A DNA stretch of 16,077 bases from an uncultured Bacteroidota bacterium (GCA_903905685.1 CAIVHI010000052.1:1-16077), one strand, 5' to 3'. Shown: positions 8,301 to 14,154, numbered from the stretch's first letter. Notes: a model not told the origin generated them from the sequence alone. A program made the numbers and translations.

Positions 8301-10350
8301 TGTGTCGCAGTTTACGTTGGGCGGATATTCCTACGGGTACCTGCATGCCGCAGCAACAGGTGTAGATACGGTCAAGTATACCGTCACCAATTCTTGCGGG
8401 GTCGCCATAGCCCAAAAATGGGTAACGGTCGATTCCACGCCCTATGTGTCCTCCGTCACCGGGCCGGGTCATGTATGCGTAGGAGCAACCGCTACCTTGT
8501 CGGGGTTGCCATCCGGCGGACTCTGGACCGCTTCGAATGTCAACTTAAGCGTTAGTGGGGGGATAGTCTCGGGGCTCAATCCTGGATTGGATACGGTGAC
8601 TTATACCCAATCCAATGCATGTGGTAATGCGTCGTTGTCTAGAATCGATACCGTCTATGCGGTACCGAAAGAGGGGGCTATTTCGGGTCCGTCCATTTTG
8701 TGCGTAGGGCTGTCCGTCACACTCATCGATACCACCCTTGGAGGTACTTGGTCTGTCGCCAATATATCTGCGGTTGTAGGGTCGGGTGGGCTGCTCACCG
8801 CCGTCAATGTAGGGGTAGACACGGTCTTCTATTCTGTAAACAATATTTGCGGTACGGCCAGTACTACCTTGATAGTATCGGTAGATGCCGTGCCAACTCC
8901 GGGTGTGTTGTTGGGTTCGGACAGCGTTTGCGTAGGGACTACGATACCCATCATTTCAACCGCAGCCGGTGGGCATTGGCGTAGCACCAATATTGCCCGA
9001 GCATTGGTTGACTCGGTTGGGGTGGTAACGGGGGTTTCGAGGGGTAACGATACCATTGTCTATAAAGTATCGGGTTATTGTGGTAGCGATTCCTCCACTT
9101 TCCGAATTTACGTAAACGAGATACCTCACGTCTCTCCGATATCCGCTGCTGATTCCATTTGCGTATCCGCAACATTCGCCGTGTTCGACTCCGTACCGGG
9201 AGGCAGTTGGGCGTTTTCCAACAACACCGCAGCCGTTTTCGGGTCGACTATGATTAGGGGGATTTCCGGGCCGGCGAACGACACTTTGTATTACAATTTG
9301 GGAAATTCCTGTGGCACGGGCTCGGCTTCAAAAGTTGTTTTTGTCGAACCTCTGCCATCTACAGGCAACATCATTACCGGCGACAGCATAGTTTGTGTCG
9401 GAGATTCGGTCCACTTCACTGCAATGGCGTTCAATGACTCTGCGTCGGTGTGGTCGTCTTCCAATCCACTGCTGGCATCCATCTCTTCCGGCTCGCCCTT
9501 TTTGGTCGGTCTGGCAGCAGGTATAGATACCGTGAGGTTCGGTTCCTTCAATCATTGCGGATCGGCCTTCATTTCGAAGCCGGTTACCGTAGCACCGGTT
9601 CCCGATGCCGGTACGATTGTAGGGCCGGATAGTGTTTGCGTTGGTGCGACCGTAACCTTTGCCGATACCGTTGTAGGCGGAAGTTGGATTTCCGGAGGGT
9701 CGGGTATTTCCATCAATCCTGACGGACTGCTTACCGGTATTGCTCCCGGCAGCGATAGCGTAGTCTACAAGATTCACGAGTTTTGTGGCACCGCAACCGT
9801 TGCCCATGCCATTATCGTTGCAAAGCCGCCGTCGGCTTCCATCACCGGCGGCTCAATAGTCTGCATAGGTAAGAACGACACGCTGTTCGGCAATCCGGCG
9901 GGTGGTGCCTGGACCGACGTAGCGGGCGATTTGACGGTAGATGCCGCCGGCATTGTAACGGGCATTATTCCGGGGTCGGATTCTGTTCTATATACCGTTA
10001 CCAACGTATGCGGCAGTAAATACGATGAGGTGGCCGTTACGGTTTTAAGTGCGTGGCAGTGTGATTCGTTGGATGGTACAGCCTTGATCGGAAACCTTTC
10101 CAACGCAATCTCGGTTGCTCCAAACCCAACTCATGGAGGGTTTGAAATCCACATTCCCGGGATGGCGAATGATGTTGTGGTCGGTGTCTGCGATGTCTTG
10201 GGGAGACCGGTCGAAATCCGTAAGGTGCCAGATTACGCAGCCGGCAACATTCGATGCCAACTACCGGACAGCCGTTCCGGCACCTATATATTGACGGTTA
10301 AAACCGCTGGCGCAGTATCGGTCATTCAACTCGTTTTGCTGGGACAATAA
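5323..10350 (+). CDS. Giant secreted T9SS-sorted protein: NHL beta-propeller, PKD-like, SdrD-like, DUF11-like and ten Ig-like repeats
   Basis: This 1675-residue protein should be exported and carried to the surface or outside by the type IX system. Residues 1-20 form a signal peptide with cleavage after GWA. Residues about 25-360 hold six NHL repeats, each with AGNIYIADAGNNRIRKV-like and GYSGDGGPA-like motifs, predicting one six-bladed propeller. A PKD-like stretch (YGDGTGG, then HIYPFTGTYTVKV) lies at about 365-460. An SdrD-like calcium-binding motif (NDANGNCMRDSSEP) is at about 466-479. A DUF11-like domain (LQYVLAYTNPTG, ITDTLP) is at about 686-815. Ten Ig-like repeats run from 819 to 1576, and a type A T9SS sorting domain (SVAPNPTHGGFEI, SGTYILTV) covers about 1595-1675. 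No catalytic motif was seen. Adhesion or binding of a polymer is an inference from the architecture. The start is chosen by the signal peptide and promoter. Confidence 0.93.
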   Translation: MKSVVGVLLGLSLFVLPGWAQTGVIVTVAGNGSSGISITSGSATSEPLNQPGGIFCDAVGNIYFSDSWNNRICKVDTLGGFSIVAGTGMLAGTGSGAYGGDGWAATAANLYHPLQLALDGAGNLIFADAGNNRVRKIDTSGIITTVAGKGVAGFTGDGGMATGANLNNPTGVAVDLAGNIYIADAGNNRIRKVSTTGLISTFAGNGIPGYSGDGVPAIATSLFYPSSIAADTLGNIYIADQLNNRIRMVSPAGMITTFAGVGVAGFSGDGGPAVAASLSNPCAVKVDAAGNLLITDFGNYRLRKIVGGNINTVAGTGTSGYSGDGGLAGAARIYSQDAVTDGRGNVVLADGQNNRVRKITFQSQAASDSLNLFVAPSCGTVSFSPTTTSTDSGLYAVIQYGDGTGGEAAMPALTTGGSGATITHIYPFTGTYTVKVVLWSTAGPIDSVTTNVNYRNCGDYTVFFYNDANGNCMRDSSEPYLTLPVLTRVDSAGVAVAMLSATSGFTYHEAGPAGTLYTFTVVSSSGQVPTCPSTGVFYDTVGAGGTSITIGFNCTDTSSQFDLAETPIAFAYPAGLQGAVAVSNKRCMPQSGGLKLTFDPKFAFSTSIPAADSVSGNSAYWSVGVLNATDSLPNTISFTLAPASGTLTVGDTVLTKCALAPAVGDADTTNNYWTRVDTVRAALPAAQLTVSPQGAVFPGTKLQYVLAYTNPTGARIGDLRITDTLPTYIDLQSLRMDAVNRVCIVEMESQGGYNIVHFDITDGLAASGVGGSLLLAFSARVSALAPLGAVIANDLTYTADGQPSTVSNTVTNWVQDTVSGSAEVCVGATALLSMPVVGGLWGCSNSNATIAGGVVTGVMPGLDTVYYTVRYPDTSFAASIVVSIGTIPTAGAILGDSSVCTGVTDTLADSVTGGVWVLTNGWASITPGGILTGVTAGMDTVNYIVSNACGADTARATIHVRPSPFAGAIIGPSGVCLGSTTTYSDSASGGNWSVSQFTLGGYSYGYLHAAATGVDTVKYTVTNSCGVAIAQKWVTVDSTPYVSSVTGPGHVCVGATATLSGLPSGGLWTASNVNLSVSGGIVSGLNPGLDTVTYTQSNACGNASLSRIDTVYAVPKEGAISGPSILCVGLSVTLIDTTLGGTWSVANISAVVGSGGLLTAVNVGVDTVFYSVNNICGTASTTLIVSVDAVPTPGVLLGSDSVCVGTTIPIISTAAGGHWRSTNIARALVDSVGVVTGVSRGNDTIVYKVSGYCGSDSSTFRIYVNEIPHVSPISAADSICVSATFAVFDSVPGGSWAFSNNTAAVFGSTMIRGISGPANDTLYYNLGNSCGTGSASKVVFVEPLPSTGNIITGDSIVCVGDSVHFTAMAFNDSASVWSSSNPLLASISSGSPFLVGLAAGIDTVRFGSFNHCGSAFISKPVTVAPVPDAGTIVGPDSVCVGATVTFADTVVGGSWISGGSGISINPDGLLTGIAPGSDSVVYKIHEFCGTATVAHAIIVAKPPSASITGGSIVCIGKNDTLFGNPAGGAWTDVAGDLTVDAAGIVTGIIPGSDSVLYTVTNVCGSKYDEVAVTVLSAWQCDSLDGTALIGNLSNAISVAPNPTHGGFEIHIPGMANDVVVGVCDVLGRPVEIRKVPDYAAGNIRCQLPDSRSGTYILTVKTAGAVSVIQLVLLGQ
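5398..6402 (+). repeat. Six in-frame NHL repeats
   Basis: Six units of roughly 50-60 codons repeat the pattern T(V/F)AG.G..G(Y/F)(S/T)GDGG.A....L..P..(V/A)..D..GN(I/L)(Y/L)I(A/T)D..NNR(I/V)RK(V/I). The first two units are more diverged, the first lacking the GDGG loop. Six blades are enough for one closed propeller. Confidence 0.85.
7777..10050 (+). repeat. Ten tandem Ig-like repeats of about 75 codons
   Basis: Units begin near 7777, 7999, 8227, 8455, 8680, 8908, 9139, 9370, 9616 and 9841; unit length is 70 to 82 codons. The shared pattern is VCVG near the start, GG.W about 15 residues on, then G.(V/L)TG...G.DTV.Y.V.N.CG. Eight or nine of the units have both the VCVG and the (N/x)xCG cysteine, suggesting one disulfide each. 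The first unit lacks the second position. DNA identity between units is low, so the array is old rather than recently amplified. Confidence 0.85.
10105..10347 (+). other. T9SS type A C-terminal sorting domain (protein segment)
   Basis: The last 81 residues contain the hallmark APNPTHGGFEI start, a central VCDVLGRPV strand turn and the SGTYILTVKT motif followed by a short hydrophobic end. This is the classic Por secretion-system sorting signal, cleaved during export in the family, and it marks the whole protein as surface-attached or released. Confidence 0.9.
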
Positions 10351-10442
10351 ACTTGGGTCGGCAGCCGGTTTTTATATTTCGCAGACATTGCGACTACTGA
10401 ATATAACGGATGGAGCCAACAGGGTCACCTGCGTCTGATGGG
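10351..10442. other. Convergent intergenic gap without a clear terminator
   Basis: The two flanking genes point at each other. A short GC-rich patch followed by TTTTTATATTT occurs at about 10357-10379, but only three true Watson-Crick pairs can form, so I do not call a terminator. Nothing else was recognised. Confidence 0.4.
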
Positions 10443-11429
10443 TTATCTTCCTGCGGCTTTTACTCCGCCATCATCCCATGCTATGCCGAATAATTTGTAG
10501 CTTTTCGTGCTCTTGTAAAGGTTTTCCATTTCGGTGTCGGGGGCGGTGTGTTGGCCGCCACCGTGCGAGCCTCCTCTTCCGCCGCCGCCCATGCCCATAC
10601 GCATGCCACCCATTCCTCCCATCCCAATGCTGGGCCGGAAGCCGCCGCCGCCTTGCCCACTGCCACCGCTACCTGCCGGCGTGGCGGGCCGCTTGGAGCC
10701 TACGGTTTCTATGCAAATACTCATGGGCTTGCCTTTGTCCATACGGCCCACCTTGCTGCGGTAATAAAAGGACTTGAAGGGGATGACCGCCTCCCAGACC
10801 ATTTCGTTGTCGCTATCCACATCTATCCTCACCACAATGCCGCAACTGTCCCGTTCCAAAAGTGGTAATTCCATGTTGCAGGCTTTGAATCCTTGTAAGG
10901 AATATCCTTTCAGCTTTTTGAGGTCTGCCCGAACATGTTCCTGCAAAATCATTTCGCGTTGCATCTTGGCGTCGGTTGTGGTTGGTGCGCCACCCGTAAC
11001 GGTGCCACCGTTCTGTTGCCAGTGTCCTCCCGAGGGCCGTTTTTCATTGCCCGCTGTTCCACTACGTTGTTCATAGTCGGCAGGTAGCGGGAAATTGATG
11101 GCCGTTGTTTCCTCTTTTTTGCCTGTTTTGTCTATCCAGACGGTCAGCCCGTTGCGAAGGATTTTCATTTGCGTAGCCAAATCGCCGGTTTCAACCGTCA
11201 CGTAAAGGTTATTTTCATCGTTGGATACGCAATAGCCCAAAGCTGCCTTGCCGTCGTATTCGGGATAGGGCGATGGCCAATCTTTGTTGCTGCCATCGAT
11301 TACTATTGGTGAGACCTGCCATGTGCCCGGCAACCTTTTAGATCCGCTACTCTTGGAGCCGCCACAGGCGGACAAAACTGTACAGGCAACTGCCAGCATT
11401 ACGGCAACTGCGGCAAGCGATTTTTCCAT
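10443..11429 (-). CDS. Lipoprotein with a carbohydrate-binding-family-9-like/DOMON-like region and Gly/Met-rich tract
   Basis: This 328-residue protein has a lipoprotein signal: a hydrophobic segment ending in the lipobox LSAC with Cys22, then GGSKSSGS. The next part (PIVIDGSNKDWPSPYPEYDG, NNLYVTVETGD, GLTVWID) resembles the start of CBM9/DOMON-type sandwich domains, and a later stretch (VWEAVIPFKSFY) fits the same fold. Residues about 250-295 are a low-complexity tract rich in Gly, Met and Ser, followed by HGGGQH. The last 40 residues return to ordinary sequence. The frame starts with a TTG at 11435, but the ATG at 11429 gives a normal lipoprotein signal. Its ligand is unknown. It diverges from the biotin carrier gene, sharing a 194-bp gap with two palindromes. 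A TAATATTG (one mismatch to TAnnTTTG) lies three bases before the ATG. Confidence 0.82.
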   Translation of the reverse strand: MEKSLAAVAVMLAVACTVLSACGGSKSSGSKRLPGTWQVSPIVIDGSNKDWPSPYPEYDGKAALGYCVSNDENNLYVTVETGDLATQMKILRNGLTVWIDKTGKKEETTAINFPLPADYEQRSGTAGNEKRPSGGHWQQNGGTVTGGAPTTTDAKMQREMILQEHVRADLKKLKGYSLQGFKACNMELPLLERDSCGIVVRIDVDSDNEMVWEAVIPFKSFYYRSKVGRMDKGKPMSICIETVGSKRPATPAGSGGSGQGGGGFRPSIGMGGMGGMRMGMGGGGRGGSHGGGQHTAPDTEMENLYKSTKSYKLFGIAWDDGGVKAAGR

Positions 11430-11484
11430 GCTCAATATTATTTCAATTGCGGTGTGTATATGTTTGGGCTACCGCAGGTTCGAC

Positions 11485-11502
11485 CCTTCGATGCATCGAA
11501 GG
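11485..11502. promoter_or_regulatory. Perfect 18-bp palindrome in the divergent promoter region
   Basis: CCTTCGATGCATCGAAGG is an exact palindrome with no central spacer, lying between the lipoprotein gene and the biotin carrier gene. Palindromes of this size in a divergent gap are typical of operators for dimeric regulators. No T-tract follows, so a terminator is unlikely. No regulator is identified. Confidence 0.5.
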
Positions 11503-11507
11503 TAAGG

Positions 11508-11519
11508 TGGTTTAAACCA
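11508..11519. promoter_or_regulatory. Perfect 12-bp palindrome next to the first
   Basis: TGGTTTAAACCA is an exact palindrome that begins five bases after the 18-bp palindrome at 11485-11502. The two centres are 20 bp apart, about two helical turns, so both would face the same side of the DNA. It may be a second binding site or chance. Confidence 0.4.
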
Positions 11520-11596
11520 TATTTCCGTTTTCACAAAGCTTTGCAGAACTTGGTGGGTGGGGCCAAGATTGTAGAGGCAGGAAACCCGCCTTTGAC

Positions 11597-11604
11597 TACT
11601 TTTG
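11597..11604 (+). promoter_or_regulatory. -7 element for the biotin carrier gene cluster
   Basis: TACTTTTG matches TAnnTTTG exactly and ends 19 bases before the ATG at 11624. The nearest TTG upstream (11569-11571) is 25 bp away, slightly longer than usual, so only the -7 half is well supported. It would drive the four-gene plus-strand cluster. Confidence 0.5.
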
Positions 11605-11623
11605 CAAAATCCAACACAAAGGT

Positions 11624-12127
11624 ATGCTCGAACTTACAGCCAACGGTAAAAACCAATACCAATCCGAAGTCATTGACGGTGTCAGGTCGATAAATGGGAC
11701 CCAGGTGGTTTCCGATATCCATGAAGACGCCAATGGATTGTTCAGTGTGCTCGTAGATGGTAAGAGCTATACGGCAATTGTTGAAAACATAGACACGGCC
11801 AACAAAGAAGTAAGCCTTAAAGTAGACGGCAATGCCTATAAAGTGAAAATAAGTGAACCCATAGACCTGCTTTTGAGTAAGATGGGATTTGATGCCAAGG
11901 CCCGCAACAAGGCTGAAGCAGTGAAGGCACCCATGCCCGGGATGGTGTTGCGCATACTCGTAGAGCCTGGCCAAGCCATCAAGAAGGGCGACGGATTGAT
12001 TATTTTGGAAGCCATGAAAATGGAAAACATCCTGAAGGCAGGTGCCGATGCCGTTGTGAAAGCCATCAAGGTGACGGAGAAAACCGCAGTGGAAAAGGGT
12101 ACCGTCCTCATTGAACTTGGAAGTTGA
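11624..12127 (+). CDS. Biotin carboxyl carrier protein of an acyl-CoA carboxylase
   Basis: This 167-residue protein carries biotin between a biotin carboxylase and a carboxyltransferase. The C-terminal biotinyl domain is complete: APMPGMVLRILVEPGQAIKKGD (split here as APMPGM at about 102-107 and VEPGQ) and the attachment motif EAMKMEN at 129-135 with biotinyl Lys132. The N-terminal 90 residues form the small domain common in Bacteroidota carriers (VDGKSYTAIVENID, DGNAYKVKI). The start ATG at 11624 follows a clear -7 element, and no Shine-Dalgarno is needed in this phylum. The stop overlaps a TTG of the next frame by four bases, and the next gene's preferred ATG is five bases later. Its likely partner carboxyltransferase is at 216-1754. 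Whether it serves propionyl-CoA or another carboxylase is not shown. Confidence 0.93.
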   Translation: MLELTANGKNQYQSEVIDGVRSINGTQVVSDIHEDANGLFSVLVDGKSYTAIVENIDTANKEVSLKVDGNAYKVKISEPIDLLLSKMGFDAKARNKAEAVKAPMPGMVLRILVEPGQAIKKGDGLIILEAMKMENILKAGADAVVKAIKVTEKTAVEKGTVLIELGS

Positions 12128-12132
12128 TTCCT

Positions 12133-12507
12133 ATGGTTGGGGGTTCTTGGTTTGGGGCCTGCATGGGCGTAGTTCTTGTGCTTGCGCCGCTCATGGCTTC
12201 GGCGCAGCCTCCAAACACCGACTCAACGGGCTACCTGTACCTACAGGGCGATAAGGAGCTGCCATTCTACGCCATGCTCGACGGGAAAATGTGTGAACGA
12301 TATGGCCTAAACCACGTAACCGTCTCGGGAATATCCGGAGGCAATCATGAATTGGTGGTTTCTTTCAGACGGAACGAAATGCCTCCCGAAAAATTCAGCG
12401 TGGAAATGTTGGCCGGCTACCACCGGGCATTCCTCTTGGTGTTGAAAGACCGAATCTACAAGCTATACGATTTGGAGGCAAAAACATATATCGACCCGGA
12501 ACGCTAA
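12133..12507 (+). CDS. Small secreted hypothetical protein
   Basis: This 124-residue protein has a signal peptide: a hydrophobic segment (GVVLVLAPLMASA) with probable cleavage after ASA, leaving a mature protein of about 98 residues beginning QPPNTDSTG. The mature part has the pattern GYLYLQGDKELPFYAMLDGK, a VSGISGGNHELVVSF stretch and a PPEKFSVEM strand, consistent with a small beta-rich domain. It recalls a domain I associate with Bacteroidota envelope proteins (polar, PFYV.LD motif, then FP.NE.PE.KF), but that is from memory and unsure. The frame begins with TTG at 12124, overlapping the preceding stop. The ATG at 12133 gives a cleaner signal peptide. The gap to the carrier gene is five bases, suggesting translational coupling. 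Function unknown. Confidence 0.7.
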   Translation: MVGGSWFGACMGVVLVLAPLMASAQPPNTDSTGYLYLQGDKELPFYAMLDGKMCERYGLNHVTVSGISGGNHELVVSFRRNEMPPEKFSVEMLAGYHRAFLLVLKDRIYKLYDLEAKTYIDPER

Positions 12508-12512
12508 ATTTG
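12505..12512 (+). promoter_or_regulatory. -7 element inside a stop codon, upstream of the lipoprotein gene
   Basis: TAAATTTG matches TAnnTTTG exactly, and its first three bases are the TAA stop of the preceding gene. It ends 13 bases before the ATG at 12526. No TTG is found 17-23 bp upstream, so the -33 part is missing. It could start a separate transcript for the lipoprotein and pdhB. Confidence 0.35.
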
Positions 12513-12525
12513 CAAAAACAGCGAG

Positions 12526-13056
12526 ATGAAATACGGTTGCTTGGTGATGTATTGCCTATTGGTAGGATTGATTTCGTGCAAGAACGATTCCAAAAAGCGG
12601 ATTTTGGGAGACTGGCAGGGAACGGCATTGGTGAATGCCAATTTGGACAGTTTCTTTGTGCGCAGCCAGCGCCTAATTGATACGCTGGGCTCCCACAATA
12701 CCCCCGATGAAAACAGTTCTATTTACGGCACCTACAATATGGATAGCGTAAAAAACGTGCTGCAAATACAACATGATAGTGCAATGCTGATGCAGCAGGC
12801 AAGGGTGAAGGGTACCTACTTTGATTTTCTGGAAGACGGAACCGCCCACATCACCTTCAACGGAGGGGCAACCATAGACACGGCCAAATGGAATTTTGAT
12901 GATGCCGGCATGCTGTTGTTGGAAGACCTATCGGTGGGTGGCAAGGGTGCCATCAAGAGGATGCGGGTGGAAAGCCTTACCGATACCGTGCTCCAACTCA
13001 CTATTTGGAATGAAGGCGATTCCAGCAAATTAACCCTCGCCCATCGCATTAAATAG
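12526..13056 (+). CDS. Lipocalin-like lipoprotein
   Basis: This 176-residue protein has a short lipoprotein signal ending in the lipobox LISC (Cys18), followed by KNDSKKR. The mature part begins ILGDWQGT and continues with alternating beta-like stretches (YNMDSVKNVLQIQ, GTYFDFLEDGTAHITF, DTAKWNFDD, MRVESLTDTVLQLTIW), the pattern of Bacteroidota lipocalin-like stress/envelope lipoproteins. It should be anchored in the envelope, with ligand unknown. It starts 18 bases after the preceding stop and ends 48 bp before pdhB, on the same strand. The lipocalin-like fold is an inference from the repeated GxW/strand pattern, not from a catalytic motif. Confidence 0.75.
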   Translation: MKYGCLVMYCLLVGLISCKNDSKKRILGDWQGTALVNANLDSFFVRSQRLIDTLGSHNTPDENSSIYGTYNMDSVKNVLQIQHDSAMLMQQARVKGTYFDFLEDGTAHITFNGGATIDTAKWNFDDAGMLLLEDLSVGGKGAIKRMRVESLTDTVLQLTIWNEGDSSKLTLAHRIK

Positions 13057-13066
13057 AGGGATTGCC

Positions 13067-13074
13067 TATCTTTA
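13067..13074 (+). promoter_or_regulatory. Weak -7-like element before pdhB
   Basis: TATCTTTA differs from TAnnTTTG at the last base and has no TTG at the proper distance upstream. It lies about 30 bases before the ATG at 13105. It is listed because it is the only promoter-like site in the 48-bp gap. pdhB may equally be read from upstream promoters. Confidence 0.2.
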
Positions 13075-13104
13075 CCACCAAACTGTAATTCTCAATTCAC
13101 GGTA

Positions 13105-14088
13105 ATGCGTAATATACCTTTAAGACAAGCCTTGAGAGAGGCAATGGAAGAAGAAATGCGCCGCGACCCCAGCGTTTTCCTGATGGGGGAAGAAGTGGCC
13201 CAATATAACGGAGCCTACAAGGTGAGTCAAGGCATGCTCGCCGAGTTTGGCCCCAGACGTGTTTTGGATACCCCGATTTCGGAATTGGGATTCTCCGCCA
13301 TTGGGGTTGGAGCAGCCATGAACAATACCCGCCCCATCATCGAGTATATGACTTGGAACTTTGCCCAGCTCGCGCTCGACCAAATCATCAACCATGCTGC
13401 CAAAGTGGTGTCCATGACCGGCGGCCAGTTTCATTGCCCCATCGTGTTCCGCGGCCCCAATGGTTCGGCAGGGCAGCTTGGTGCACAGCACTCCCAGGCC
13501 ATGGAAAATTGGTATGCCAATGTTCCCGGGCTCAAAGTCATCTCAACCGTAAACCCTTACGATGCGAAGGGGCTGATGAAATCGGCCATCCGAGACAACG
13601 ACCCCATTGTATTCATGGAGGGTGAGACCTCTTATGGCGATATGGGTGATGTTCCTGAAGAAGAATACCTGATACCGATAGGCAAGGCCGACATCAAACG
13701 CGCCGGTACCGATGTCACCATCGTTTCTTACAATAAAATGGTGAAAGTAGCACTGGCGGCCGCCGAAGAACTGGCCAAAGACAACATCAGTGCAGAGGTT
13801 ATAGACCTGCGCACCATCCGCCCGTTGGACTGGCGCACGATAGTTGAGTCGGTAAAAAAGACCAACCGCTTGGTTGTGGTTGAAGAGCAATGGCCCTTCG
13901 GCAGCATTTCGTCGGAAATTACGTATCGGGTTCAAAAGGAGGCATTCGACTACTTGGATGCCCCGATTCGCCGGTTGTGCACCGCTGATGCCAACATGCA
14001 CTATGCGCCCAATCTGGTGGCCCAGTTCCTGCCCAACATGGCCGATACGGTGCGGATTGTAAAGGAAGTGATGTACCTGAAAAAATAA
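13105..14088 (+). CDS. pdhB: Pyruvate dehydrogenase E1 component, beta subunit
   Basis: This 327-residue subunit pairs with E1 alpha to decarboxylate pyruvate and pass the acetyl group to lipoyl-E2. Visible landmarks are FLMGEEVAQYNGAYKVS (about 25-41), DTPISELGF with the cofactor-activating Glu60, RGPNGSAGQLGAQHSQ (about 116-131, with the conserved His129) and the C-terminal transketolase domain (GTDVTIVSYNKMV, DLRTIRPLDW, VVEEQWPFGS). Length matches stand-alone E1 beta. The ATG at 13105 gives the family's usual MRNIPLRQALREA start. It lies at the end of the four-gene plus-strand cluster. E1 alpha, E2 and E3 are not in the window, so the complex is split. It could also be a 2-oxoisovalerate-type E1 beta, but the sequence fits pyruvate E1 better. 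A strong terminator follows three bases after the stop. Confidence 0.93.
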   Translation: MRNIPLRQALREAMEEEMRRDPSVFLMGEEVAQYNGAYKVSQGMLAEFGPRRVLDTPISELGFSAIGVGAAMNNTRPIIEYMTWNFAQLALDQIINHAAKVVSMTGGQFHCPIVFRGPNGSAGQLGAQHSQAMENWYANVPGLKVISTVNPYDAKGLMKSAIRDNDPIVFMEGETSYGDMGDVPEEEYLIPIGKADIKRAGTDVTIVSYNKMVKVALAAAEELAKDNISAEVIDLRTIRPLDWRTIVESVKKTNRLVVVEEQWPFGSISSEITYRVQKEAFDYLDAPIRRLCTADANMHYAPNLVAQFLPNMADTVRIVKEVMYLKK

Positions 14089-14091
14089 CGG

Positions 14092-14154
14092 CATACCGTA
14101 CAGTAATAAGAAAAGCCTCCAGATTGGGGGCTTTTCTTATTACTGTACGGTATG
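14092..14154. terminator. Long bidirectional terminator hairpin between pdhB and rplS
   Basis: The arms 14092-14120 and 14126-14154 are complementary over 29 bp with a single G-T pair, around the loop AGATT. The inner part carries AAGAAAAGCC on one side and GGCTTTTCTT on the other, so a T-rich tract follows the GC core on both strands. It lies three bases after the pdhB stop and about 107 bp from the rplS stop, in the convergent gap. The outer 17 bp of each arm (from CATACCGTACAG) exceed what termination needs. Confidence 0.85.

Noticed and set aside
8019..8555. 178-codon plus-strand open frame in another register inside the giant gene
   Set aside because: It is rich in Arg, Cys, His and Trp, has no family motif, and lies wholly within the Ig-like repeats of the main frame.
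5398..10050. Repetitive DNA resembling a CRISPR or satellite array
   Set aside because: The repeats are in-frame protein repeats with low DNA identity and lengths of 150-250 bp; no short direct repeats with spacers exist.
10357..10379. Possible terminator after the giant gene (GTCGGCAGCCGG then T-run)
   Set aside because: Only three Watson-Crick pairs form with a three-base loop, too weak to call.
11477..11483. GGTTCGA, resembling the T-loop of a tRNA
   Set aside because: No matching acceptor, anticodon or D arms can be drawn around it, so it is a chance match next to the palindrome.
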